6,638 bases of DNA, taken from positions 4,425 to 11,062 of the forward strand of contig CAKMZU010000089.1 of assembly GCA_929200485.1 (NCBI GenBank). Direction: 5' to 3'. The stretch is from an uncultured Gammaproteobacteria bacterium (GTDB lineage: Bacteria > Pseudomonadota > Gammaproteobacteria > Pseudomonadales > DT-91). Position 1 is the first letter of the stretch. Every line of letters begins with the position of its first letter. Of this stretch, positions 1-6,110 are shown in pieces. The notes under the pieces were generated by a model that saw only the letters and a program-made list of their open reading frames with translations, was not told the DNA's origin and made no database searches. Position numbers and translations under genes: made by a program.

Positions 1-2299
1 TCGTTGGATAACGGTTGTTATCACCCATATATTTGTAAGGGTCATTCTTAGGGTCGGTATGGACGGTTGCAGCTGTCGGCGCACGGGTCAAAGCACGCCA
101 TCCTTCAAACTTCAATGCATAGAGGCCTTTGTTCCCATCCAGGCTATAGGCCATTTTAGGAATCGGAAAATCAGGCTGAAAATGCCTGACATCTTTGGTA
201 TTGGCATTTCTAACCAGGTTATCCCAATTGAACGTATCAAAGCTAACGACGGTGTTTCTTTGAACACCTTGTTTTGGTTTATAGGTCTCATAGCCATCTT
301 CCAATCCACGCTTATAAGTCGAGGCGACTTCCAATTCAATACCATCGATAGTGAAAGCCACTCGAAAGAGCTTTTCTGTTCCATAGGCCAAAGACTCAAT
401 CAGTCGTGTAAAATAAGATTCCCGAAAATCGAGATAAATTTGGGAGTACTGCTCCATCGTAATGATTCGTTGGTATTCATTTTCGATATGGGGTGGAGCA
501 AAATTATCTGCAACGGGAATGATGCTCATAAAAAATGCCCTAACACCCAAATGCAACTTATCTTTAGCAGAGAGATTGATTTTATCTGAGTATCGTTTAA
601 CCGTTGTTATCGCACCATAAAGACCTGAAACCAGCATCATCACCATGGCCACAGCAAGCCCTATCGGACCTACCAACGCCATCGCACTGGAAATCCCTGC
701 GGCAATACCGGATATGATAGTCCCCGCAGTGACTACCGCAGCGGCAGTCACAGACGCCGCAATAGATGCCACAACAAACCCCACTATAATCGCTGCGGTA
801 ATAAAAGAGATAACAAAACCTAAAACAGACATCACCAGGCCGAAAATAATGCCCTGCTTGAATGTCTTGTCATTTGTTGTGTTGAGTAATTTGACCGATA
901 CGTAGATACTGTATGCATCAATAGCGATACCAAAAAACGCGCCAAAGACAAAAAATGCTTTCGAAATAACATCGGATACATTTGACAAAAAACGAACCGT
1001 TGCCATTTTGGTTGAAGCCGTAAAATAACGGACAGAGTCTATGATCCAGGTAATTGGCTGATCAGCCAAGGTTCCAAGATTCACAAGTTGCAGCTGCAAA
1101 TCCAGCTTTTCTTCTTTGGTTAATTCGCCGGTTAACTCGTAATAATGCTTGGTTTGCATGTACCCGAATATCTGAATTATGCTTAAGGAATTGGACATTT
1201 CCTGCCCTAATCGCCCCAAGGCATCTCTGCCTATCGTTTTAAGCCAAGATCCTGCACTATCAAAATTTCTCTGGCCAGCCCGCATCCAGCGCGCAAATAG
1301 TGCTTTGACTCCACTGCTACTTTCCTCATCTACCGACTCATCAATCTTGGTATTTTCATGATCGGAAATAGCACCATAAATAGAAGCGTAAAGATTGGAA
1401 TACACAAAATCACTTTGCGCCATGACGCCTTGTTGATCGATCTGAACTTGTTTATCCAGTCCCATAAAGAATGTATGCAGGCGATCAGATAAATTACTGA
1501 TCAGGGAATCTCTTACTTCTCTGGACGCATCAGGGCTTAAAAAATAAAGACTTGAAAGCTCTGAATAAATCAGATCTAAAGCGGATAATAAGCGACGTTC
1601 TTGAAGTGTATTCTCTGGCTTGACCAATAATTGCTCTATAGCCGATAAATTTTTCACTAATTTAATCGTGCTATCGGCAACCCATTGATCATTATCCGAT
1701 TGATAAACTAATCCATAATCAAAATGCTGCTCTTTATCAAATAGCTGCAAATTAAGATCAATTGAACCTGCAAAATCAGGTTTAGAAACCAGTGAATTGA
1801 GCTCAGTATCAGGATGAAAATACACCAGTTTATCTTGAGCTGAATAACCATCACCATCATTTGAATTAGCTTCGGGCAGTCCACCTGAGAAGAAGACGTT
1901 ATATTGATTGATGCCATGATGATTTAATAAAAAGTCAATTGCTGACTTATTTAATGGGTCATTGAAAGCTAAAATATCTGTCCAAAGTATATTTAATTCA
2001 GCATGTGGGCTGCTCTGAAGATACCACTGGAAATGGTTTAGGCTTGCTGAGAGTGACGCCAAAGCTTCTGTTCTACCGCCATTTAGCGGGATAATAATCT
2101 GAGATGGAGCGGCCTCTTCTATGATTGATACATGCTCGCCCATTTCAATTGAGTGCATATCAAGCGTCGATTCAAACGCATTCAATAATGCCGATGGCTG
2201 GCTAATCCAGTCATTAAATTGATGCCCATCTAATAAAAGATAATGCGCCTCATCAATAACAAGCAGATTATCACTCGGTGGAAAAACTGGTTTTGACAT
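1..2299 (-). CDS. Large toxin-like protein with hydrophobic pore/translocation-like region, C-terminus beyond window
   Basis: The frame is open from ATG 2299-2297 to the left edge: 766 codons, no stop, so the protein is partial. An in-frame TGA at 2311-2309 makes this ATG the first usable start; GAG at 2310-2308 is a modest ribosome site. The N-terminus (MSKPVFPPSDNLLVIDEAHY) has no signal peptide. Residues 1-440 are mostly polar and not recognised. Residues 448-472 and 483-567 form a long Ala/Gly/Val/Ile-rich hydrophobic block of about four helices. It is followed by a charged helix (KRYSDKINLSAKDKLHLGVR, 568-587) and a mixed polar region to 766. This layout resembles the TcdA/TcdB-type pore-forming region of large cytotoxins, which inserts into endosomal membranes to deliver an enzymatic domain. 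The resemblance is by pattern, not alignment. No catalytic motif is visible; effector domains may lie beyond the edge. A non-toxin giant membrane-inserting or surface protein remains possible. That it is a real gene is near certain; the function is tentative. Confidence 0.85.
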   Translation of the reverse strand, partial: MSKPVFPPSDNLLVIDEAHYLLLDGHQFNDWISQPSALLNAFESTLDMHSIEMGEHVSIIEEAAPSQIIIPLNGGRTEALASLSASLNHFQWYLQSSPHAELNILWTDILAFNDPLNKSAIDFLLNHHGINQYNVFFSGGLPEANSNDGDGYSAQDKLVYFHPDTELNSLVSKPDFAGSIDLNLQLFDKEQHFDYGLVYQSDNDQWVADSTIKLVKNLSAIEQLLVKPENTLQERRLLSALDLIYSELSSLYFLSPDASREVRDSLISNLSDRLHTFFMGLDKQVQIDQQGVMAQSDFVYSNLYASIYGAISDHENTKIDESVDEESSSGVKALFARWMRAGQRNFDSAGSWLKTIGRDALGRLGQEMSNSLSIIQIFGYMQTKHYYELTGELTKEEKLDLQLQLVNLGTLADQPITWIIDSVRYFTASTKMATVRFLSNVSDVISKAFFVFGAFFGIAIDAYSIYVSVKLLNTTNDKTFKQGIIFGLVMSVLGFVISFITAAIIVGFVVASIAASVTAAAVVTAGTIISGIAAGISSAMALVGPIGLAVAMVMMLVSGLYGAITTVKRYSDKINLSAKDKLHLGVRAFFMSIIPVADNFAPPHIENEYQRIITMEQYSQIYLDFRESYFTRLIESLAYGTEKLFRVAFTIDGIELEVASTYKRGLEDGYETYKPKQGVQRNTVVSFDTFNWDNLVRNANTKDVRHFQPDFPIPKMAYSLDGNKGLYALKFEGWRALTRAPTAATVHTDPKNDPYKYMGDNNRYPT

Positions 2300-2330
2300 G
2301 TCCCTGTCTCAAAATTCAGCGATACACCAA

Positions 2331-2339
2331 AGTTTAGCA
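2331..2339 (-). promoter_or_regulatory. Candidate extended -10 promoter for the toxin-like gene
   Basis: The minus strand reads TGCTAAACT, which fits an extended -10 (TGn followed by a 4/6 match to TATAAT). Transcription would begin near 2324, giving a leader of about 25 bases before the ATG at 2299. A TTGAAA at 2366-2361 lies too far upstream for normal -35 spacing. This is motif reading only and could be chance in an AT-rich gap. Confidence 0.25.
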
Positions 2340-2361
2340 TAGGGATTATTTGATGCTGTTT

Positions 2362-2384
2362 TTCAACCAGGTCCTGGCATTGAA
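2362..2384. repeat. Interrupted inverted repeat upstream of the toxin-like gene
   Basis: On the plus strand TTCAACCAGG is followed by one T and then CCTGGCATTGAA. The arms pair as TTCAA+CCAGG against CCTGG+TTGAA, with two extra bases (CA) in the right arm, so the 10 arm bases match perfectly around a single-base centre. No T-tract follows it in the minus-strand direction, so it does not look like a terminator for cobC. Its position just upstream of the candidate promoter suggests an operator for a dimeric regulator, which is inference. Confidence 0.4.
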
Positions 2385-2455
2385 AGAGCGCGCACTCAAG
2401 CTTAAGACTGCCTGACGAATGCTGCGATTAGAATTAATGTGTGTGCACAAGAATA

Positions 2456-3127
2456 TTAACGATGATGAAAATATAACTGGAAGTGATGTTTATCCTCATC
2501 ATGATATACGCGAATCCGGCTTATACAGGCATACGGTACTTCATAACGCATAAAAGCAAAGCTATCGCCACCTAAAATATAATTCAAAATGGCTCTATAA
2601 ACTCCACCGTGAGTTACCAGCAAGAGATGCTGACCTTCAAACTCCTTCACTAATTGCTCCACAAGTTGCTCCACTCGCAGACAAAATTCACTAAAAGGCT
2701 CTGCATTCGGCGGAGAATGAAGAACCGGGTTACGCCAGTAATTACTGAAGCTCTCTTCATCTTCCTTGCGAATATCATCAAAGGCTCGACCATCCCAATC
2801 ACCAAAGGAGATTTCTCTAAGATCTTTCTTTATATTCATTGGCAGCTCTTCGTTTGATGAAATAAATTCAGCAAACGAACGACAACGAATCAATGGGGAT
2901 GAAATGATCTGATTCCAGTAACTGACGCCATCTCGGGAATAATCTGAAGACACTGGCTGCAACTTCAATCGGTCAGCGGCTGTCACCATTAATTTGAAAC
3001 CTTCATCCGTCAAAGCAACATCGGTACTTCCTCGGAATATATCACCGCCTTCCGTTTGGCCATGGCGAAGTAAATCGATAGTAGTCACAGACCACTGGGT
3101 TAATGAGGGTTTGGATCCTTTTGTCAT
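2456..3127 (-). CDS. cobC: Alpha-ribazole phosphatase, histidine phosphatase superfamily
   Basis: CobC removes the phosphate from alpha-ribazole-5'-phosphate (or adenosylcobalamin-5'-phosphate) in the late steps of cobalamin nucleotide-loop assembly. The histidine-phosphatase core is complete. The phospho-accepting histidine is in LLRHGQTEGG (R21, H22, G23 counted from the ATG). The substrate-pocket segment SSPLIRC is at 76-82, the EISFGDWDG motif begins with the acid residue E105, and the second histidine is in THGG (172-175). The FRGSTDVALTDEGF stretch after RHG is typical of CobC. At 223 residues it is slightly longer than the usual 190-210. The start chosen is ATG 3127-3125; a TTG six bases upstream (3133) is possible, and neither has a strong Shine-Dalgarno. 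It lies 76 bases downstream of cobT, on the same strand. The superfamily is certain. The CobC assignment rests mainly on its place after cobU and cobT, since phosphoglycerate-mutase-like relatives share these motifs. Confidence 0.88.
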   Translation of the reverse strand: MTKGSKPSLTQWSVTTIDLLRHGQTEGGDIFRGSTDVALTDEGFKLMVTAADRLKLQPVSSDYSRDGVSYWNQIISSPLIRCRSFAEFISSNEELPMNIKKDLREISFGDWDGRAFDDIRKEDEESFSNYWRNPVLHSPPNAEPFSEFCLRVEQLVEQLVKEFEGQHLLLVTHGGVYRAILNYILGGDSFAFMRYEVPYACISRIRVYHDEDKHHFQLYFHHR

Positions 3128-3203
3128 ACTCAATTTTTTATTAGTCTGTCTTTATTTATCGCTGCTCTTAAAACATTCACAGTAATACGTTAATCTTTTA
3201 CTA

Positions 3204-4259
3204 TCAACTCATTTCAGGCTCTAGCTTTTCACTGACATGTGCATCGCGAAAACTTGCCATCTCGGATTGGAGTTTACAGCCTAGCTGTAACAGAGGAACC
3301 ACCATAGCAGCACCCGACGCCTCACCTAAACGCATTTTTAAATCAACCAATGGTTCAAGCGATAAAGCATTTAGAATATGCAAGTGTCCAGGCTCTAATG
3401 AGCAATGAGATGCCATCAACCAAGGATTAATTGAAGGGTTAATCTTTACCGCCACCAGAGCTGCTGCGGTACTGATAAAACCATCAAGCATCACAGGAAT
3501 TCCCCTTTGGGCACAACCAATATAAGCACCAGCCAAGGCAGCAATTTCAAAGCCTCCCAGGGTTCTTAGTACTTCTAAAGGGTTGAGAGAAGTATGATGC
3601 GCCAAGGCTTTTTTAATGACGTTGATTTTATGTTGAATACCTGTTGGATCCAAACCCGTGCCAGGACCTGCCATTTCTTCTACTGACACATCCAGCAATC
3701 GACTGGCAATAGCTGCAGCGGCAGTGGTATTGCCTATTCCCATTTCTCCGCCAATAAATAGCTGGCAATCGTTAAAACTTGCCCAATCTGCCGCTTGTTT
3801 CCCATGAAGCATGGCCTGATCACACTGCTCATAGGTCATGGCATCTTCATGACAAAAGTTTTTTGTGCCATTGCCCACTCTCACATCAATGACCCCATCA
3901 GTTTCAGGTATTTCTGTGACTGTTCCTAAATTAAAAACCGTCAATCGCGCATTGAGACTTCTCGCCAACACAGCGATTGCGGCCCCGCCATTGGCAAAGT
4001 TTTTGACCATTTCTGCGGTGACTGACTGCGGAAAAGAAGAAATATTCTCTTCGGTTACCCCATGATCCGCTGCCATGATAACAATGTCGATATTCGACAA
4101 TTCCGGCGACAAGGATTTCTGATAGGCAGACATACGTGTTGCAAACTGCTCAACATCACCTAATGAACCTGGGGGTTTTGTTAGGCTTAGTTGATAATCT
4201 TTTGCCTTATTTTCGAACAAAGTATCGTATTTCTTCGCTTCATTTAAATACCATGTCAC
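3204..4259 (-). CDS. cobT: Nicotinate-nucleotide--dimethylbenzimidazole phosphoribosyltransferase
   Basis: CobT transfers the phosphoribosyl group of nicotinate mononucleotide to 5,6-dimethylbenzimidazole, giving alpha-ribazole-5'-phosphate, the lower-ligand precursor of cobalamin. The 351 residues are the full family length. Visible signatures in order are TKPPGSLG (27-34), MAADHGVTEE (62-71), NGGAAIAVLAR (90-100), GGEMGIGNTT (170-179), AGPGTGLD (197-204), GGFEIAALAGA, MLDGFISTAAAL and LGEASGA (311-317). E313 matches the catalytic glutamate (E317 in Salmonella CobT), and E172 matches the second active-site glutamate (E174). The start is GTG 4259-4257. A TAG at 4280-4278 lies just upstream in frame, with no ATG or GTG between, and GGTGGGG about eight bases before the GTG serves as ribosome site. 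A possible 33-codon leader ORF ends across this GTG. cobU lies 208 bases upstream and cobC 76 bases downstream. The product is cytoplasmic. Confidence 0.97.
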   Translation of the reverse strand: MTWYLNEAKKYDTLFENKAKDYQLSLTKPPGSLGDVEQFATRMSAYQKSLSPELSNIDIVIMAADHGVTEENISSFPQSVTAEMVKNFANGGAAIAVLARSLNARLTVFNLGTVTEIPETDGVIDVRVGNGTKNFCHEDAMTYEQCDQAMLHGKQAADWASFNDCQLFIGGEMGIGNTTAAAAIASRLLDVSVEEMAGPGTGLDPTGIQHKINVIKKALAHHTSLNPLEVLRTLGGFEIAALAGAYIGCAQRGIPVMLDGFISTAAALVAVKINPSINPWLMASHCSLEPGHLHILNALSLEPLVDLKMRLGEASGAAMVVPLLQLGCKLQSEMASFRDAHVSEKLEPEMS

Positions 4260-4357
4260 AGAAATAACCCCACCGTTCTATAGCTAAGCTGTTTTCTCAT
4301 TGGTGAACAGCAATATTTATTATCCACTAAGGACTTGTTATGTTTTAGTTTATCCAT
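4256..4357 (-). other. Possible 33-residue leader ORF overlapping the cobT start
   Basis: An ATG at 4357-4355 opens 33 codons (MDKLKHNKSLVDNKYCCSPM at the N-terminus). The frame ends at TGA 4258-4256, which overlaps the cobT GTG start as GTGA. Such four-base overlaps often mark translational coupling. The peptide has no recognisable domain, and its own ribosome site is weak (AAG about six bases upstream). It may be a chance open frame inside the 208-base cobU-cobT gap. It is listed because the overlap geometry is neat, not because coding is shown. Confidence 0.2.
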
Positions 4358-4364
4358 TTTTTAC

Positions 4365-4399
4365 TTATCAACACTGGTGAGTTTACAACTGCTTGATAA
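4365..4399. repeat. Inverted repeat TTATCAA/TTGATAA in the cobU-cobT gap
   Basis: Seven-base perfect inverted arms, TTATCAA at 4365-4371 and TTGATAA at 4393-4399, are separated by 21 bases. The arms are AT-rich and no T-tract follows on the minus strand, so a terminator is unlikely. They lie between a consensus TTGACA hexamer (minus strand, 4427-4422) and the cobT leader, where an operator or leader hairpin could act. Chance occurrence is quite possible. Confidence 0.25.
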
Positions 4400-4467
4400 C
4401 AATTAATTCTTTGGTTGCTTTTGTCAACAATTTGCAGCGCTAATTTCTATGAAGCTCAGGTTAATTC

Positions 4468-4986
4468 TCACTTTAAATTCAAGGGACAACCGGCTGCAAC
4501 AAAAGTGACTTTATCGGCAAGACTTGCTATTGATTGGTTCAGCCAACCGGCTTCATCAACAAACGTTCTTGTCACTTCACCCAAGGGAACAATACCCAAG
4601 CCAACTTCATTGGAAACTAAAACCACATCACATGGAAGCCTTGGCAAAACCTCGAGAAGCGCTGCTTTTTCTTCTTGCCAAATATTCTCTGGCTCTGAAA
4701 ACAGGCAATTCGTGACCCAAAGCGTCAAGCAATCGACCATCAGACAATGATTGGGTTTTGCCCATTGCTCAAGAACCTTCGCTAGATGCTTAGGCTCTTC
4801 GACTGTCTTCCAATGGATATCCGAGGTATTCCGATCCGTGCGATGCTTTTCAATTCTAGCGGTCATTTCCCGATCTTTTGCTTCAGCTGTCGCAATATAA
4901 ACCGCCTGTCCTTCAAATTGCTCTACAACTTCTTCAGCAAACCGACTCTTACCCGACCGGGCACCACCAAGCACTAGATGAATCAC
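4468..4986 (-). CDS. cobU: Bifunctional adenosylcobinamide kinase / adenosylcobinamide-phosphate guanylyltransferase
   Basis: CobU phosphorylates adenosylcobinamide and then guanylylates the product to AdoCbi-GDP, the substrate that CobS joins to alpha-ribazole. The 172 residues are the normal length. The P-loop GGARSGKS is at 7-14. The guanylylated histidine lies in EKHRTDR (H48, matching Salmonella CobU H46), and the Walker-B-like strand is VDCLTLWVTN (84-93, D85). The family motif SNEVGLGIVP is at 125-134, followed by the TRTFVDEAGWLNQ segment and the AGCPLNLK tail. The start is GTG 4986-4984. The frame is closed by TAA at 5037-5035 with no other ATG or GTG between, and AGGG about eight bases upstream can act as ribosome site. 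It is first of the three cob genes here. ampE ends 153 bases upstream, a gap with a possible promoter but no recognisable cobalamin riboswitch. Confidence 0.97.
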   Translation of the reverse strand: MIHLVLGGARSGKSRFAEEVVEQFEGQAVYIATAEAKDREMTARIEKHRTDRNTSDIHWKTVEEPKHLAKVLEQWAKPNHCLMVDCLTLWVTNCLFSEPENIWQEEKAALLEVLPRLPCDVVLVSNEVGLGIVPLGEVTRTFVDEAGWLNQSIASLADKVTFVAAGCPLNLK

Positions 4987-5083
4987 ACAAGTACCCTGCT
5001 TATTCTGGCGTTGATTATTTGGCCATTGACACCGTTATCCTTGATTTTTCAGCCCCTGAATATTGAACCCATAAAATGCACGA

Positions 5084-5092
5084 ATGATACCA
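5084..5092 (-). promoter_or_regulatory. Candidate extended -10 promoter for cobU
   Basis: The minus strand reads TGGTATCAT, an extended -10 (TGn plus a 5/6 match to TATAAT), in the 153-base ampE-cobU gap. Transcription would start near 5077, leaving about 90 bases of leader before the GTG of cobU. No good -35 hexamer sits at normal spacing. If real, it would separate the cob genes from ampDE transcription. Confidence 0.3.
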
Positions 5093-5139
5093 TGCCAACT
5101 ACCTTGATGGGCGAATATCTTGATAAAAAACATCATTAA

Positions 5140-5991
5140 TCAAAAAATTAAGGCAATAACTGCCACCAGGATAAAGCATCGAATAATTAACGATTTGATT
5201 GCTGGCACTTCCCGACTCACTCTATCTTGTAAAACGGGCAATTGCGATTCATTGTCTTGCGGCTCAATGGCAAGCGCCACATTCAATTGATCACTTAAAA
5301 ACTCACTGTTAGGCCGTTTTATTGATAACACCCCTTCACACCATGCACTAAAGACTTCTCCCACCTTACCTGAAACAATAAAACACAAGCCAAGTATTCG
5401 GGCCACTGGCCACTCTATCCAATCAAGTAATTGCTTAAGAATATGGTTGACCTCTTCGTTCTTCTCCACATGAAACTCAACCATCAACTGAATCAATCGA
5501 TACAGCAATGCGGCCACTGGACTGACCAAAAAAAACCAAAATATTGGAACAAACCATGATCGCAAGGCAGCCATGATGAACACGGTATTCTGCATACCCC
5601 TTAACTGATCCAAGGGGTTATCTTCACAATCGACAGGCTCATCTGTCAGCTCCTCAAGAATTTCAGGAACATCTTCAACCTGATCAAGTTGCCACTTTTC
5701 AGTAACATTAAACATTGAAGAAAATAAAGGCGTCGGCACAACGGCCATAAGAAGAATGAAAACATCAACGATGATCTCAACGAGAAACCCTAACTGACAG
5801 GCAAGATAAAGAAGTAACACTGCGATAAAACAGGGAACGCCCAAGGCCAATACCACATGACACCAGCGCCCCATAGGAAAACCGTGAGAAATGTCAGCCC
5901 ACTGAAAAAACCATTGCTCTCGGATACTTTCAGGGAGTTCAATCCTGAACTGCAGCATGAGAAGTACAATAACAATTGAGATACTTTCCAT
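5140..5991 (-). CDS. ampE: AmpE, inner-membrane protein of the ampDE operon
   Basis: AmpE is a polytopic inner-membrane protein encoded beside AmpD in many gammaproteobacteria. It has been linked to beta-lactamase induction and peptidoglycan-recycling signalling, but its biochemical role is unsettled. The match is clear in the central part: LRGMQNTVFIMAALRSWFVP, then the PIFWFFL membrane helix, then LLDWIEWPVARILGLCF, which corresponds to the VLDWVPVRLAG stretch of E. coli AmpE. Hydrophobic helices are seen near residues 45-66, 69-88, 147-168 and 266-283, with an acidic cytoplasm-like stretch at about 102-130. The frame is open up to a GTG at 6012, but AGGAG at 6001-5997 sits five bases before ATG 5991. 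That ATG gives 283 residues, against 284 in E. coli, so it is the preferred start. ATG 5994 is the alternative. It follows ampD by 119 bases and may have its own promoter. Confidence 0.93.
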   Translation of the reverse strand: MESISIVIVLLMLQFRIELPESIREQWFFQWADISHGFPMGRWCHVVLALGVPCFIAVLLLYLACQLGFLVEIIVDVFILLMAVVPTPLFSSMFNVTEKWQLDQVEDVPEILEELTDEPVDCEDNPLDQLRGMQNTVFIMAALRSWFVPIFWFFLVSPVAALLYRLIQLMVEFHVEKNEEVNHILKQLLDWIEWPVARILGLCFIVSGKVGEVFSAWCEGVLSIKRPNSEFLSDQLNVALAIEPQDNESQLPVLQDRVSREVPAIKSLIIRCFILVAVIALIF

Positions 5992-5996
5992 CATCA

Positions 5997-6001
5997 CTCC
6001 T
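5997..6001 (-). promoter_or_regulatory. Shine-Dalgarno site that fixes the ampE start
   Basis: AGGAG on the minus strand lies five bases before ATG 5991 and two before ATG 5994. It falls inside the longer frame that opens at GTG 6012, so it argues for the internal ATG at 5991 as the ampE start. The resulting length agrees with E. coli AmpE. Confidence 0.65.
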
Positions 6002-6023
6002 AAAAGCGACACTCGAAAGCTGG

Positions 6024-6052
6024 AGATTAGCCAGTTGTTATCGAACTGTCAA
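6024..6052 (-). promoter_or_regulatory. Candidate sigma-70 promoter for ampE
   Basis: On the minus strand a consensus -35 TTGACA (6052-6047) is followed after 17 bases by TAATCT (6029-6024), which keeps the three most conserved -10 positions. Transcription would begin near 6017, just ahead of the AGGAG ribosome site of ampE. This suggests ampE can be transcribed without ampD. It is motif evidence only. Confidence 0.4.
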
Positions 6053-6110
6053 AAAATTTTACCACGAGAATAAATTAGCAACTAGAGACGTCAAACATAG
6101 CAACAAAACA

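Noticed and set aside
59..589. A 176-codon plus-strand open frame.
   Set aside because: It lies wholly antisense to the giant minus-strand ORF and its translation lacks any recognisable domain. It is a shadow frame.
645..905. An 86-codon Ala/Thr/Ile-rich plus-strand frame resembling a low-complexity or antifreeze-like peptide.
   Set aside because: It is the antisense of the Ala/Gly/Val-rich membrane block, and that composition explains it fully.
2237..2263. LLVIDEAHYLLL near the N-terminus of the giant ORF looks like the DEAH Walker B motif of helicases.
   Set aside because: It starts about 12 residues into the protein, with no P-loop before it and no other helicase motifs after it. It is most likely a chance match.
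1880..2299. A DUF4347-type N-terminal domain, common in giant proteobacterial adhesins and toxins.
   Set aside because: The diagnostic SHG and LYGC-like motifs are absent. The strand pattern (LNILWTDILAFND...YNVFFSGG) is too weak to support the call.
2362..2384. An intrinsic terminator downstream of cobC formed by the CCAGG/CCTGG repeat.
   Set aside because: In the minus-strand direction the repeat is followed by AAACAGC rather than a run of T, and the symmetric centre leaves almost no loop.
4987..5139. A cobalamin riboswitch upstream of cobU.
   Set aside because: No B12-box-like sequence (GCCACTG) and no matching paired elements were seen. The 153-base gap is also short for the full aptamer plus expression platform.
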